NCBI GenBank assembly: GCA_036399175.1
Contig: DASWNP010000051.1
Location: 1-64,000 of the forward strand
Direction of reading: 5' to 3'
DNA: 64,000 bases
Source: DASWNP01 sp036399175
GTDB lineage: Bacteria; Acidobacteriota; Blastocatellia; Pyrinomonadales; Pyrinomonadaceae
A program made the translations under genes and the position numbers. Below the pieces are notes generated by a model. It saw nothing but the letters and a program-made list of their open reading frames with translations. It searched no databases and had not been told where the DNA came from. This document shows positions 31,746-40,858 of this stretch, one piece after another. Positions within the stretch are counted from its first letter, which is position 1. Each line of letters opens with the position of its first letter.

Positions 31746-32750
31746 ATGACAATCCTTCAAGCCATCATCCTCGGCATCGTGCAGGGGCTCACGGAATTTA
31801 TCCCCATCAGCTCGACGGCGCATCTCATCTTCGCCAGCCGCCTGACGGGGCTCTTCGAGGGACAGGCGCTTCGCGCCGAGCAGACGACCGCCGCCATCGC
31901 CGTCATCCAACTCGGCACGCTCCTCGCCGTCCTTATCTACTTCGCGCGCGACATCTGGGCTATCGCCTACGCCTTCGTCCGCGACCATCTGGCGCTGCTG
32001 CGCGGTCGGCGGGAGGCGACGGGAAACCTCGATGATGAAAGGCGCGTTCTCGACCGTCGCCGTCTTTCGGACGAGGCGCGGCTCGGCTGGCTGGTTATCA
32101 TCGGCTCGATTCCGGTCGGGTTGGTGGGTCTGCTGTTCAAGGAAGAGATTGAGGGGACGTTTACGAAAAACCTCTGGGTCATCGCCTCGATGATGATTTT
32201 CATTGCGCTCTTGCTGGCGCTGGCCGAGTGGGTCGGGAGGCGCACGCGGGAGATGCGCGATTTGGGTCTGCGCGATGCGCTGGCGGTGGGCGGCGCACAG
32301 GTGCTCGCGCTCATTCCGGGCGCGAGTCGCTCAGGCTCGACGATGATGGGCGGCCTCTTCGCGGGCGAGACGAGGGAGACCGCCGCGCGTTTCTCCTTCC
32401 TGCTCTCGATTCCGGCGATTGCCGCGAGCGGCCTGCTTGAGTTGAAAGAAGCCGTCGAGAAGCTTCCGGCGGAGAGCGGATTGCCGCTCGTCGTGGCGAC
32501 GATTGTTTCGGGCGTCGTCGGCTACGCTTCCATCTGGTTTCTGCTGCGCTTCCTGCGCACGCATTCGACCGCCGTCTTCATCGTCTACCGTCTCGTCGTC
32601 GGCCTCGCGCTGCTGCTGCTCCTGGCGCGCGGCTCGATTCAGCCGCTCGACGCGGCTTCGACCGCAAGCCTCTCGGCGCACGAAGCCGCGCAGATGTGCG
32701 TCGCCCGGCGCGCCGACGAGCCCTCGCCGCGAGCAATGCAATTCGGTTAA
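31746..32750 (+). CDS. uppP: Undecaprenyl-diphosphatase UppP (BacA)
   Basis: The 334-residue polytopic membrane enzyme recycles undecaprenyl diphosphate for peptidoglycan and other envelope glycans. Signature 1 is GLTEFIPISSTAHLIF at residues 15-30 and signature 2 is ALIPGASRSGSTMMGGLF near 195. Eight or so hydrophobic segments are visible. A charged cytoplasmic loop at about 85-105 (LRGRREATGNLDDERRVLDR) and a hydrophilic C-terminal tail of about 35 residues make it longer than usual. It lies upstream of PilZ and recJ in the same direction. Confidence 0.95.
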   Translation: MTILQAIILGIVQGLTEFIPISSTAHLIFASRLTGLFEGQALRAEQTTAAIAVIQLGTLLAVLIYFARDIWAIAYAFVRDHLALLRGRREATGNLDDERRVLDRRRLSDEARLGWLVIIGSIPVGLVGLLFKEEIEGTFTKNLWVIASMMIFIALLLALAEWVGRRTREMRDLGLRDALAVGGAQVLALIPGASRSGSTMMGGLFAGETRETAARFSFLLSIPAIAASGLLELKEAVEKLPAESGLPLVVATIVSGVVGYASIWFLLRFLRTHSTAVFIVYRLVVGLALLLLLARGSIQPLDAASTASLSAHEAAQMCVARRADEPSPRAMQFG

Positions 32751-32821
32751 ACTTATCTTCGCCCTTCCTCCCCCGAGATTAAGGCGAGTTTGAATCTGCG
32801 AGAGAGGGCGAGAATTACTGC

Positions 32822-33145
32822 ATGAGCGACGAGATTAAAAGCGAGATTCCCCACACGCAAAGACCGCGCAGCCCGCGCGTGCCCGTCAACTTTCCGGTCG
32901 AGCTGGAAGGCCGGGCGCTCGACGGCGCGCCGTTTCGCGTGAGCGCCGAGGCCGTCCGCGTCAGTCGCGGCGGCGCGACGCTCATCACGGACGCTAAAGT
33001 AAGCGCTGGCTCGGTGGTGCGCCTGACGCCGCCGTTCGGACGCGCGCTCGACGCCGAAGTGAACGGCGTCTGGGTGGACGAGTCGGACGGTCGGCAGCGC
33101 ATCGGCGTCAAGCTGCTCGACCAGAACGGGTGGTTCGCCGAGTGA
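32822..33145 (+). CDS. PilZ domain protein
   Basis: This is a 107-residue stand-alone PilZ domain, a cyclic di-GMP receptor. The RxxxR motif is in RSPRVPVNFPVEL and the second motif (D/NxSxxG) corresponds to RVSRGGATL, where the first position is Arg-Val and not Asp/Asn. Binding may therefore be weakened. The C-terminal strand RQRIGVKLLD is typical. The last codons overlap the start of recJ (GTGA). With the HD-GYP protein at 21657 it suggests c-di-GMP signalling in this organism. Confidence 0.85.
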   Translation: MSDEIKSEIPHTQRPRSPRVPVNFPVELEGRALDGAPFRVSAEAVRVSRGGATLITDAKVSAGSVVRLTPPFGRALDAEVNGVWVDESDGRQRIGVKLLDQNGWFAE

Positions 33146-34908
33146 GTACGGACACGGCACGTCTTCAGACGGAGAGAAACGACGGCGGGACGCGTTGGCT
33201 CGTGCACGGCTTCGACGCCGCACGCGCACGCGCGCTCGCAGGCTCGCTCGGCACTTCGACGCTCGTCGCCGGTCTCCTCATCGCGCGCGGCGTCGGAACG
33301 GAAGAAACCGCCCGACGCCTGCTCAGGCCGACGCTTGAGCAACTGCACGACCCCGCCCAGATGCTCGGCATGCGCGAAGCGGTCGAGCGCGTGCTCCGTG
33401 CGATTGACGCGGGCGAGCGCATCCTCATCTACGGCGACTACGACGTGGACGGCACTACGGGCACGGTCGTCCTGCGTCGCGCCCTGAGTCTGCTCGGCGC
33501 GAGGACGGGCTATCACGTCCCGCATCGTTTCACCGAAGGCTACGGCATCCGTCAGGACGTGCTCGAACGCGCGCACGCCGAAGGCTACAGGCTCGTCATC
33601 AGCGTCGATTGCGGCATCCGCGCGCACGAGCCGCTTCTCTGGGCGCGCGAAGCCGGCCTCGACGTGATTGTCACAGACCATCACCTGCCCGACGAAGACG
33701 AGGGCGCGCCGCCAGCCTTCGCCGTCCTCAATCCGAATCAGAAGAATTGTCCTTACCCCGACAAGAATCTCGCCGGAGTGGGCGTCGCCTTCAAGCTCGC
33801 TCACGCGCTCTTTCGTGCGCGCGGGCGCGAGGGTCAGGTCGGCGGTTTTCTGAAAGTGGTCGCCATCGGAACGGTCGCCGATGTGGCGCAACTGACAGGC
33901 GAGAATCGCGCCATCGTCGCGCTCGGCCTCGCGGATTTGCCGAAGGCGACCAATCCGGGCTTGCGCGCTCTGATGGAAGTCTCCGGCGTCGGCGACGGGC
34001 GCGACATGCAGGCGCGCGATTTGGGATTTCGTTTAGGGCCGCGCATCAACGCGGCGGGCAGGATGGACGCCGCGCGCGCCGTCGTCGAGCTGTTCGAGAC
34101 AAACTCGCAGCAGGAAGCTCAACGCCTCGCCGCGCACCTCGACGCGCGCAACCGCGAACGACAGAGCATGCAGAGCTTGATTACGGCGCGGGCGCTCGCG
34201 GAGCTTGAGCTGAACAGGGATTGCGGCGAGCGCGTCGCCGTCATCGCGGGCGACGGCTGGCACAGAGGCGTTATCGGCCTTGCCGCCTCGAAAATCGTCG
34301 AGCTGCTTCATCGCCCGTGCATCGTCATCTCGCTCGACGAAGACGGCATCGGGCACGGCTCGGCGCGAAGCCCCGATTCCTACCACCTGCTCGAAGGGCT
34401 CACAGCTTGCGCCGATCTCTTCGAGGGCTTCGGCGGCCACGCACACGCCGCAGGGCTCGCCATCCGACGCGAAAACATCCCGGAGCTTCGCCGTCGCTTA
34501 AACGAGCACGCCGCCTCGAACATACGCGCCGACGCTTTCACCCCCACGCTCGAAATCGACGCAGAGCTTCCCTCTCACGCGCTCACGCTCGAACTCTGTG
34601 AAGAACTCTGCGCCCTCGAACCCTTCGGCGCGGGCTGGCCTCGTCCCGTCTTCCTGACGCGTGGCTTTCGCGTCGCCGGAGAGCCGCGCGTGCTCAAAGA
34701 GCGACATCTCAAAATCCGCGTCGAAGACGACGAGGGGCGCTCGTTCGACGCGCTTTGGTGGGGCGGGGTCGCCGCCTGCGCAGCAACGCCGCGCGCCGGT
34801 CAGCGCATCGAACTCGCCTATGGCCTCGAAACCAACACCTGGCGCAACGAGACGCGCCTGCAACTGGTCATCGAAGATATGAAAAGTAGTCTGGAGTCTG
34901 GAGTCTGA
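33142..34908 (+). CDS. recJ: Single-stranded-DNA-specific exonuclease RecJ
   Basis: The 588-residue 5'-3' exonuclease of the DHH family acts in recombination and mismatch repair. Motifs: LIYGDYDVDGTTGTVVL, VISVDCGIRAHEP, VTDHHLPDEDEG, LGPRINAAGRMDAA and GIGHGSARS, with the DHHA1 segment GFGGHAHAAGLAIR. The C-terminal OB-like domain (EPFGAGWPRPVFLTRGF) is present. The GTG at 33142 overlaps the PilZ stop codon. The last seven residues (SSLESGV) come from the left arm of a tandem-unit repeat that runs through the stop codon. Confidence 0.95.
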   Translation: MSTDTARLQTERNDGGTRWLVHGFDAARARALAGSLGTSTLVAGLLIARGVGTEETARRLLRPTLEQLHDPAQMLGMREAVERVLRAIDAGERILIYGDYDVDGTTGTVVLRRALSLLGARTGYHVPHRFTEGYGIRQDVLERAHAEGYRLVISVDCGIRAHEPLLWAREAGLDVIVTDHHLPDEDEGAPPAFAVLNPNQKNCPYPDKNLAGVGVAFKLAHALFRARGREGQVGGFLKVVAIGTVADVAQLTGENRAIVALGLADLPKATNPGLRALMEVSGVGDGRDMQARDLGFRLGPRINAAGRMDAARAVVELFETNSQQEAQRLAAHLDARNRERQSMQSLITARALAELELNRDCGERVAVIAGDGWHRGVIGLAASKIVELLHRPCIVISLDEDGIGHGSARSPDSYHLLEGLTACADLFEGFGGHAHAAGLAIRRENIPELRRRLNEHAASNIRADAFTPTLEIDAELPSHALTLELCEELCALEPFGAGWPRPVFLTRGFRVAGEPRVLKERHLKIRVEDDEGRSFDALWWGGVAACAATPRAGQRIELAYGLETNTWRNETRLQLVIEDMKSSLESGV

Positions 34909-34984
34909 AGTCTGGAGTCAAAACCAGAAAGCATTTGTCTCTGACTCCAGGACTCCAGACTTCGAGACTCCAGACTCCAGACTT
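34884..34984. repeat. Tandem-unit inverted repeat (GTCTGGA units), copy at recJ/lptC
   Basis: The left arm (AGTCTGGAGTCTGGAGTCTG, then AAGTCTGGAGTC) enters the 3' end of recJ. The loop has AAAACCAGAAAGC. The right arm has GACTCCAGACTTCGAGACTC, then CAGACTCCAGACTT, and stops 8 bases from the next start codon. The arms are almost perfectly complementary. Confidence 0.93.
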
Positions 34985-34992
34985 ATGCAGAT

Positions 34993-37398
34993 ATGCAGGA
35001 AGTAAGAAGAAAAAGGGCGACGGTTATCGGGCTGCGGGCGGGGCTTCCGGCCATCGGGCGCTGGGTGGCGCTCGTGGTGCTGGTGGCGGGGTTCGTCTTC
35101 GTCGGCGTCTCGTATTATCGCTCGCGCAACAACAAGGCGTTTCGGATGCACCCGAGGGCGGCGGAGCTGTCGAAGGAGGTCGTCGGCATCGTCGAGAACT
35201 ACGAGCGGCGGGTGATGAAGGGCGACCGTCTTCAATTGCTCCTGCGCGCGTCGCGCGACGTGACTTTCTCGGACGGGCATCACGAGCTGGAAGACGTTCA
35301 TCTGGAGGTCTACCCGGAAAACGGCGACGTGCCCAACAAGATTGACGCCCAACGCACCATCTCCAACGCCGACAACTCTCAAATCTCCTTCATGGGCAAC
35401 GTCCGCGTCGAGACGCGCGACCATCTGAAGGTGAAATCCGAGGCGGTCGATTACGACATCAACACCGAGACGGCGACGACGAGCGTGCCCGTCGAGTTCG
35501 AGCGCGAAAACGTGAGTGGCAAAGCTCAGGGCGGCGCAACCGTCGTCGCCAAACAGAAGCAGTTGGAGCTTCGCGGCGGCGTCGAGATAACAGTCAAGCC
35601 GCAGAACCAGCCCGGCGCGCAAGGAGACAGCCCCGTCACCATCCGCTCGACCAGCGCCAACTTCGACCAGAACGCGCTCCATCTCACTTTCCAGGGCGGC
35701 GCAACCGCCGAGCAGGGGCGCAACATTATGAGCGGCGATACGCTCTCGGCAAATCTCAACGAGCAGCAGAAAGTGAAATACGCATACGCGCGCGGCAATT
35801 CCTACCTGCGCTCGATGGACGAGGGAAGCGCGGCGGAAGTTCGCTCGGCGGACATGGATTTTTTCTTCAACGACCGGCAGCAGCTTGAGCGCGCCGTCGC
35901 CATGCGCGACGTGAAAGGCCGCAGCCTCGACGCCGATTCCGAACTCCAACTGACGACGCCTTCAAACGTCCACGTCGATTTCAACGCGCAGGGCGACCGA
36001 AGCCTTCTCCGGCAGATGCTCGTCGAAGGTCGTCCCGTGATTACTCTGGCCGCGCCCAAGTCGCGCGCCTCAGACCCTTCGGCCTCCAGCAAGCGTCTCG
36101 TCGCCGATAACGTCAAGCTCATCTGGCGCGCGACAGGCAAAGACCTTGAGCGCGCCGAGGCCATCGGCAACGCCGAGCTTTTCGTCGAGCCGGTGCATCA
36201 GACCGAGACCGCCGAGCGCAAGATGCTCTACGCGCCGCGATTCGACGGCGAATTCTACGAGACCGGCAACCAGGCGCGACTCTTCACCTCGACGGGCGGC
36301 TCGAAGGCCGTCATCGAGCCCCTGAAGCCAACGCCTCAGCGCTCCACTCGCACGCTCACCTCGCAGAAGATGATGGCTCACTTCGTCCGCGAGACGCAGG
36401 CCGTCCAGCTTATCGAAGCTCTCGGCGACGCGCGCTTCGTCGAGCGCGAGCGCACGCTCACCTCGCAGAACATGGTCGCCACCTTCAACGGCGACGGCAA
36501 AACCTACGACAAGATAGAGGCGCAGAATAACGTCAAGTTCAACGAGCAAGACCGCAACGCTCAGGCCGCCAACGCCACCTACGCGGCTGCCGACGAGGTG
36601 GTGCGTCTGAGGGGCGGCGAGCCCGTCGCATGGGACTCTCGCGCGCGCATGAAGGCCGTCGAGATTGATTCCGACACGCGCCGGAAAATCTCCTTCGGTC
36701 GAGGCAAAACCACGACCACCTATTACAGCCAGGAACAGACCGGCGGCGCTGCGCCCTTCGCCAAAACCAAGAGCCCCGTCTTCATCGTCGGCGACACCGC
36801 AGAGATTCAACACGAAACGGGCGTCGGCATCTACACGGGCAACGCGCGCATGTGGCAGGACGACAACTTCGTCCGCGCCGACAAGATTATCCTCCGGCGT
36901 GAGACGCGCCGCATGGAGGGCGAGGGCAACGTGCAGAGCGCGCTCTACCAGGCGCGGCACAAGGAACAGACGGGCGCACGCACCGTCGTTCCCGTCTTCG
37001 CCACCTCCGCGCGCATGTTCTACGCCGACCCCGAACGCCTTCTTCACTACGAAGGCAACGTGGACATCAAGCAGGGCACAGACCGCATCACGAGCGAGGT
37101 GGCCGATGTCTATATGAAAAAGGACGCTAACGAAGTCGAGCGCACCGTCGCGCAGCGCAGCGTCGTTCTCACGCAGCCCGGCAAGCGCGGCACGGGCGAG
37201 CGCGGCGAATATAGCGCCGTCGATGAAACATTCGTGCTGAACGGCTCCCCGGCGCGCGTCGTCGATACGGAGCAGGGCACTTCCGAGAGTCGCCGTATGA
37301 CCGTCTATCTGCGCGAGAACCGCGTCGTCTCCGACGGCGGCGAAAGCAAAAGCTCATCGGGGCGCGTCCGCTCGACGCACAAGATTAAAAAGCAGTGA
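34993..37398 (+). CDS. LptC-LptA-like LPS transport protein, long fused form
   Basis: The 801-residue protein has one N-terminal transmembrane helix (WVALVVLVAGFVFVGVSYYR) and an LptC-like domain (VTFSDGHHELEDVHLEVYPE). Several successive OstA/LptA-type beta-jellyroll segments follow, rich in patterns such as VKSEAVDYDINTETATTSVP, FMGNVRVETRDHLKVKSEA and LLHYEGNVDIKQGTDRITSE. LptC and LptA form the periplasmic bridge carrying LPS to the outer membrane; here one polypeptide appears to hold the anchor and multiple bridge modules. lptB follows immediately. The ATG at 34993 is 8 bases from a repeat arm, without a ribosome-binding site. Confidence 0.85.
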   Translation: MQEVRRKRATVIGLRAGLPAIGRWVALVVLVAGFVFVGVSYYRSRNNKAFRMHPRAAELSKEVVGIVENYERRVMKGDRLQLLLRASRDVTFSDGHHELEDVHLEVYPENGDVPNKIDAQRTISNADNSQISFMGNVRVETRDHLKVKSEAVDYDINTETATTSVPVEFERENVSGKAQGGATVVAKQKQLELRGGVEITVKPQNQPGAQGDSPVTIRSTSANFDQNALHLTFQGGATAEQGRNIMSGDTLSANLNEQQKVKYAYARGNSYLRSMDEGSAAEVRSADMDFFFNDRQQLERAVAMRDVKGRSLDADSELQLTTPSNVHVDFNAQGDRSLLRQMLVEGRPVITLAAPKSRASDPSASSKRLVADNVKLIWRATGKDLERAEAIGNAELFVEPVHQTETAERKMLYAPRFDGEFYETGNQARLFTSTGGSKAVIEPLKPTPQRSTRTLTSQKMMAHFVRETQAVQLIEALGDARFVERERTLTSQNMVATFNGDGKTYDKIEAQNNVKFNEQDRNAQAANATYAAADEVVRLRGGEPVAWDSRARMKAVEIDSDTRRKISFGRGKTTTTYYSQEQTGGAAPFAKTKSPVFIVGDTAEIQHETGVGIYTGNARMWQDDNFVRADKIILRRETRRMEGEGNVQSALYQARHKEQTGARTVVPVFATSARMFYADPERLLHYEGNVDIKQGTDRITSEVADVYMKKDANEVERTVAQRSVVLTQPGKRGTGERGEYSAVDETFVLNGSPARVVDTEQGTSESRRMTVYLRENRVVSDGGESKSSSGRVRSTHKIKKQ

Positions 37399-37500
37399 CA
37401 AGTGACGAGTGACGAGTGACGAGTTAAAATCCGTGCTTCAGACTCGTCGCTCGTTTCTTGTTCGTCGCTGATTCTTATTCTTGCTCGTCACTCGTCACTG
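37393..37500. repeat. Tandem-unit inverted repeat (GTGACGA units)
   Basis: The left arm has CAGTGACAAGTGACGAGTGA then CGAGTGACGAG and covers the stop codon of the Lpt gene. The right arm ends GCTCGTCACTCGTCACTG, five bases before the lptB start codon. Intervening sequence has extra CTCGTCGCTCG units. Confidence 0.88.
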
Positions 37501-37505
37501 TTTTT

Positions 37506-38312
37506 ATGCAGACGGAAGAGATAGTTAAAGTAACGGAGAGGGAAGCGGCGTCGGAGCGGCGGGAGTCGTCGTCGTCGCGCGCGCCGTCGAAGACCGCGCT
37601 GGTGGGCGTGGGGCTGGTGAAGTCTTACGGGAAGCGGCGGGTAGTTGACCAGGTGAGTCTGCACGTCGAGCAGGGCGAGGTGGTGGGCTTGCTGGGCGCA
37701 AACGGCGCGGGCAAGACCACGACCTTCTACATGATTATCGGCCTTGAGCGGCCTGACGGCGGGCGCGTCCTCTTAGGCGAGCGCGACATCACGAAGCTTC
37801 CGATGTATCTGCGTGCGCGGCTCGGCGTCGGCTATCTGCCGCAGGAGCCTTCGGTCTTTCGCAAGATGACGGTGGCCGAGAATATCCTCGCCGTGCTGGA
37901 GACGATGGGCTTGCGCAGGCGCGAGCGCAGCAAGCGGCTGGAAGAGCTGCTCGCCGAGTTTGGCATCGCGCACGTACGCAACACGCGCGGCGATTCGTTG
38001 TCGGGCGGCGAGCGTCGTCGAACGGAAATCGCACGCGCCCTCGCCTCCGAGCCTCAGTACATCCTCCTCGACGAGCCCTTCGCCGGCATCGACCCGAAGG
38101 CCGTCGACGACATTCAGGAGATGATTCTCTACCTTCGCGGGCGCGGCATCGGGATTTTGATAACCGACCATAACGTGCGCGAAACTCTGGGCGTCACAGA
38201 CCGCGCCTACATCATGGCCGAGGGGCGAATTTTTCGTTCGGGCGCGCCTCTGGAACTGACCGAAGACCCGGAGGTGCGGCGTCTCTACCTCGGCGAAAAA
38301 TTCCGCATGTGA
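37506..38312 (+). CDS. lptB: LPS export ABC transporter ATPase LptB
   Basis: The 268-residue ATPase powers LPS extraction from the inner membrane. Walker A LLGANGAGKTTTFYMI, Q-loop VGYLPQEPSVFRKMTVAENI (typical LptB), signature SLSGGERRRTEIARAL, Walker B YILLDEPFAGIDP and switch His in ILITDHNVRETL are all intact. About 30 N-terminal residues before the ABC domain are Ser/Glu/Arg-rich. The ATG at 37506 is chosen; an upstream frame runs through the repeat. It follows the LptC/LptA-like gene and precedes rpoN, a conserved neighbourhood in many diderms. Confidence 0.95.
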   Translation: MQTEEIVKVTEREAASERRESSSSRAPSKTALVGVGLVKSYGKRRVVDQVSLHVEQGEVVGLLGANGAGKTTTFYMIIGLERPDGGRVLLGERDITKLPMYLRARLGVGYLPQEPSVFRKMTVAENILAVLETMGLRRRERSKRLEELLAEFGIAHVRNTRGDSLSGGERRRTEIARALASEPQYILLDEPFAGIDPKAVDDIQEMILYLRGRGIGILITDHNVRETLGVTDRAYIMAEGRIFRSGAPLELTEDPEVRRLYLGEKFRM

Positions 38313-38340
38313 ACTCTCTGCACGCGAGCTGAAAATCGGT

Positions 38341-38346
38341 TATAAT
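38341..38346 (+). promoter_or_regulatory. Candidate -10 element upstream of rpoN
   Basis: A perfect TATAAT lies 82 bases upstream of the rpoN ATG. No clear -35 hexamer is found at the usual distance. Confidence 0.45.
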
Positions 38347-38427
38347 TCTCCCGGCGTCCCTGTGCGACGCATCATTGCATCAAAAAATCCGGCTGATTTT
38401 CTGTAAGCAGTTTTACCGTGCAAAGGT

Positions 38428-40032
38428 ATGTCCGTTAAGCTCACCACCAATCTTTCGCAACGTCTCGTGCTGACGCCGCAACTGCGCCAGCGCATCGAGA
38501 TGTTGCAGATGACCTCCATTGAGTTGAGCGAGCTGATTCAGCAGCAGCTTGAGGAAAATCCGATTCTCGAAGAAGTCCAGTCGCAGGACGAAAAGCGCGA
38601 GCTTGAAAGCAGCATCATCGACCAACTGGCGGGCGAGTCGGGCGAGGCCGATGCGACGGCTTTCGACGCGGGCGCTTCCGCCTCCCTCAACGGCGCCGAC
38701 AGCAACGGCGCGGGCGACATGGAGGCTTTGAGCGAGGCTGTGGGCGGCAGCGAAGTGGATTCGATAACTCAGCCGGGCGATGATGAATTCGAGACGGTCG
38801 AGCCGTCGCGCGATTCGTTTGAAGAGATAGATTTCGGGCGCGAGTTTCAGGAGTATCTCGACCCCGGCTACAAGACGCAGGAGTTCGAGTACAAGGAAGA
38901 CGCCCCGACCTTCGAGCAGTTCCTCACGCGTCCCGAATCGCTCAGCGAGCATCTCTCCTGGCAGTTGCACATGTCGCACGTCGAAGAGGCATTGCTTCCG
39001 GTCGCCGAGTGCGTCATCGGCAATCTCGACAGCGACGGACGCCTCAATGCCACCAACGAAGAGATGGCCGCGATGGGCAACTGGACTGAGGAACAGGTCG
39101 AACAGGCTCGCCAGCTCGTGCTGCGTCTCGACCCGACGGGCTGCGGCGCACGCGATGCGCGCGAATGCCTGCTCGTGCAGTTGGAGGTTCACGGCAAGGA
39201 AACCTGCCCGGTCGAAAAGAAGGGCAGTGAATGTATCGCCGGGCAGCTCATACGCGAGCATTCGCTCGCCGACTTGCAGCAACACAAGCTGCCCGGTCTC
39301 TCCAAGCAGATAGGAGTCGGCGTCGAAACCCTCGTCGATGAAATCGGACACATACGCGAGCTTGACCCCTTCCCCGGCAGGCGTTATTCCTCAGACGAGC
39401 CAGTCCTTATCGTTCCCGAAGTCTTCATCGAGAAGGTGGACGACAACTACGAAGTCTATTTCGCAGACGACGGCAGCCCGCGCCTGCGCATCAGCCAGAG
39501 CTACCAGCAGATGCTCGGCCGTCAGGACACGACGACCGAAACGAAATCTTTCATCCGCGAAAAGATGCGCTCGGCTGTAGATTTGCTGCGCAACATCGAG
39601 CACCGGCGGCAGACCATCCTGCGCGTCGTCGAATGTATCGTCCGCCGCCAGCGCGAATTTCTCGACAAGGGCGTGCAGTTCATCAAGCCGATGATGCTCA
39701 AGGATGTGGCCGAAGATACTGGGATGCACCTTTCGACCATCTCGCGCGTCGTCAATCGCAAGTGGGCGCACACGCCGCAGGGCGTCATCGAGCTGCGCCG
39801 CTTCTTCACCGAAGGCATGACGAACGAAGACGGCGAGGAGGTCTCGACGCGCATCATCAAGCTCAAGATTAAGAAGCTCATCGAGGAAGAGGATTCGCAC
39901 AATCCGATTACTGACGACCAGGTGGTCAAGATTTTAGCCAAGGACGGCATCAAGCTGTCGCGCCGCACCGTTGCGAAGTACCGCGACCAGATGCAGATTC
40001 CCGGCTCGCGCGAGCGCCGCGCGGTGGTCTGA
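38428..40032 (+). CDS. rpoN: RNA polymerase sigma-54 factor
   Basis: The 534-residue sigma-54 has the Gln-rich activator-interacting region I at the N-terminus (QRLVLTPQLRQRIEMLQMTS, IELSELIQQQLEENP). An acidic region II (about 60-150) follows, then the core-binding domain (LSWQLHMSHVEEALLPVAEC), an HTH near 395-430 (LKDVAEDTGMHLSTISRVVN) and the RpoN box LSRRTVAKYRDQM near the C-terminus. It transcribes genes requiring AAA+ activators; one such activator (60822) and part of another (63691) are in this window. Followed by hpf, as in many bacteria. Confidence 0.97.
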   Translation: MSVKLTTNLSQRLVLTPQLRQRIEMLQMTSIELSELIQQQLEENPILEEVQSQDEKRELESSIIDQLAGESGEADATAFDAGASASLNGADSNGAGDMEALSEAVGGSEVDSITQPGDDEFETVEPSRDSFEEIDFGREFQEYLDPGYKTQEFEYKEDAPTFEQFLTRPESLSEHLSWQLHMSHVEEALLPVAECVIGNLDSDGRLNATNEEMAAMGNWTEEQVEQARQLVLRLDPTGCGARDARECLLVQLEVHGKETCPVEKKGSECIAGQLIREHSLADLQQHKLPGLSKQIGVGVETLVDEIGHIRELDPFPGRRYSSDEPVLIVPEVFIEKVDDNYEVYFADDGSPRLRISQSYQQMLGRQDTTTETKSFIREKMRSAVDLLRNIEHRRQTILRVVECIVRRQREFLDKGVQFIKPMMLKDVAEDTGMHLSTISRVVNRKWAHTPQGVIELRRFFTEGMTNEDGEEVSTRIIKLKIKKLIEEEDSHNPITDDQVVKILAKDGIKLSRRTVAKYRDQMQIPGSRERRAVV

Positions 40033-40209
40033 CGAAAGAGCAGAACCGCCCCCGCGCGTGTGCGCCCGACGAGTGGGAAAGCGTCCGCTTGAGAGTTTAG
40101 AAATTCCAGACAACCAACGCTCGCGCTCGGACGGACGGAGAGCCTTTCTTTACCCTTCTGCCGTTCGCCGAGCGAAGCGCCCCATACCAGCCGGGAGGGA
40201 GAAGCACTG

Positions 40210-40749
40210 ATGCAGATTGAGTACACGGGTCGTCATATGGACGTGACGCCGGCAATTCGCGCCCACGTCGAAGAGCATTTCCGCAAGCTCGACCATTTGT
40301 TCGACGGCTCTTCGACCGCCAACGCCCACGTCATCATCGAAGTCAACAAGAATCGGCACATCGGCGAAGTCATCGTCCACTGGCGCGAGCACACCCTGAC
40401 AGCCACCGACACCAACGCCGACATGTATCAGGCTCTCTCTCGCGCCATCTCGAAGATTGAGAAGCAGGCCGTCAGGCTCAAGAAGAAGATTATCGAGCGC
40501 AAGCAGAACGCGACGCCGCTCTCGGCGCTCGCCCCCGCGCCCGACGCGACCGTCGAGGCTCCGCCGCGCACCGGGCGCATCATCAACGCGCGCCGCTACA
40601 CCGTCAAACCCATGACCGCCGAAGAGGCCGCGCTCGCCCTCTCCGGCGACGGCGACGAGCAGTTCCTCGTCTTCCGCGACGCCGACACAGACCGCGTCAG
40701 CGTCCTCTACAAACGCAAGGACGGCAACTACGGTCTCATCCAGCCATAA
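40210..40749 (+). CDS. hpf: Ribosome hibernation promoting factor, long form
   Basis: The 179-residue protein has the HPF/YfiA domain at 1-100 (MQIEYTGRHMDVTPAIRAHV, MYQALSRAISKIEKQAVRLK) that binds the 30S decoding region. A linker and the C-terminal dimerisation domain typical of long HPF follow (INARRYTVKPMTAEEAALAL, FLVFRDADTDRVSVLYKRKD). Long HPF alone dimerises 70S ribosomes in stationary phase. GGAGG precedes the ATG. Its place between rpoN and the hprK-rapZ-PTS genes is a widely conserved order. Confidence 0.96.
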   Translation: MQIEYTGRHMDVTPAIRAHVEEHFRKLDHLFDGSSTANAHVIIEVNKNRHIGEVIVHWREHTLTATDTNADMYQALSRAISKIEKQAVRLKKKIIERKQNATPLSALAPAPDATVEAPPRTGRIINARRYTVKPMTAEEAALALSGDGDEQFLVFRDADTDRVSVLYKRKDGNYGLIQP

Positions 40750-40752
40750 GAT

Positions 40753-40841
40753 AGTCTGGAGTCTGGAGTCTAAAGTCTGGAGTCAAAACCAAAATGCTTC
40801 CTGTCTTTGACTCCAGACTTTAGACTCCAGACTCCAGACTT
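40753..40841. repeat. Tandem-unit inverted repeat (GTCTGGA units), copy at hpf/yceI
   Basis: TAGTCTGGAGTCTGGAGTCT then AAAGTCTGGAGTCAAA pairs with the right arm over about 36 bases with one mismatch. Unit and loop start (CAAAACC) are shared with the copies at 26098 and 34884. Confidence 0.93.
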
Positions 40842-40858
40842 AAATTCGGAGATTTCTC

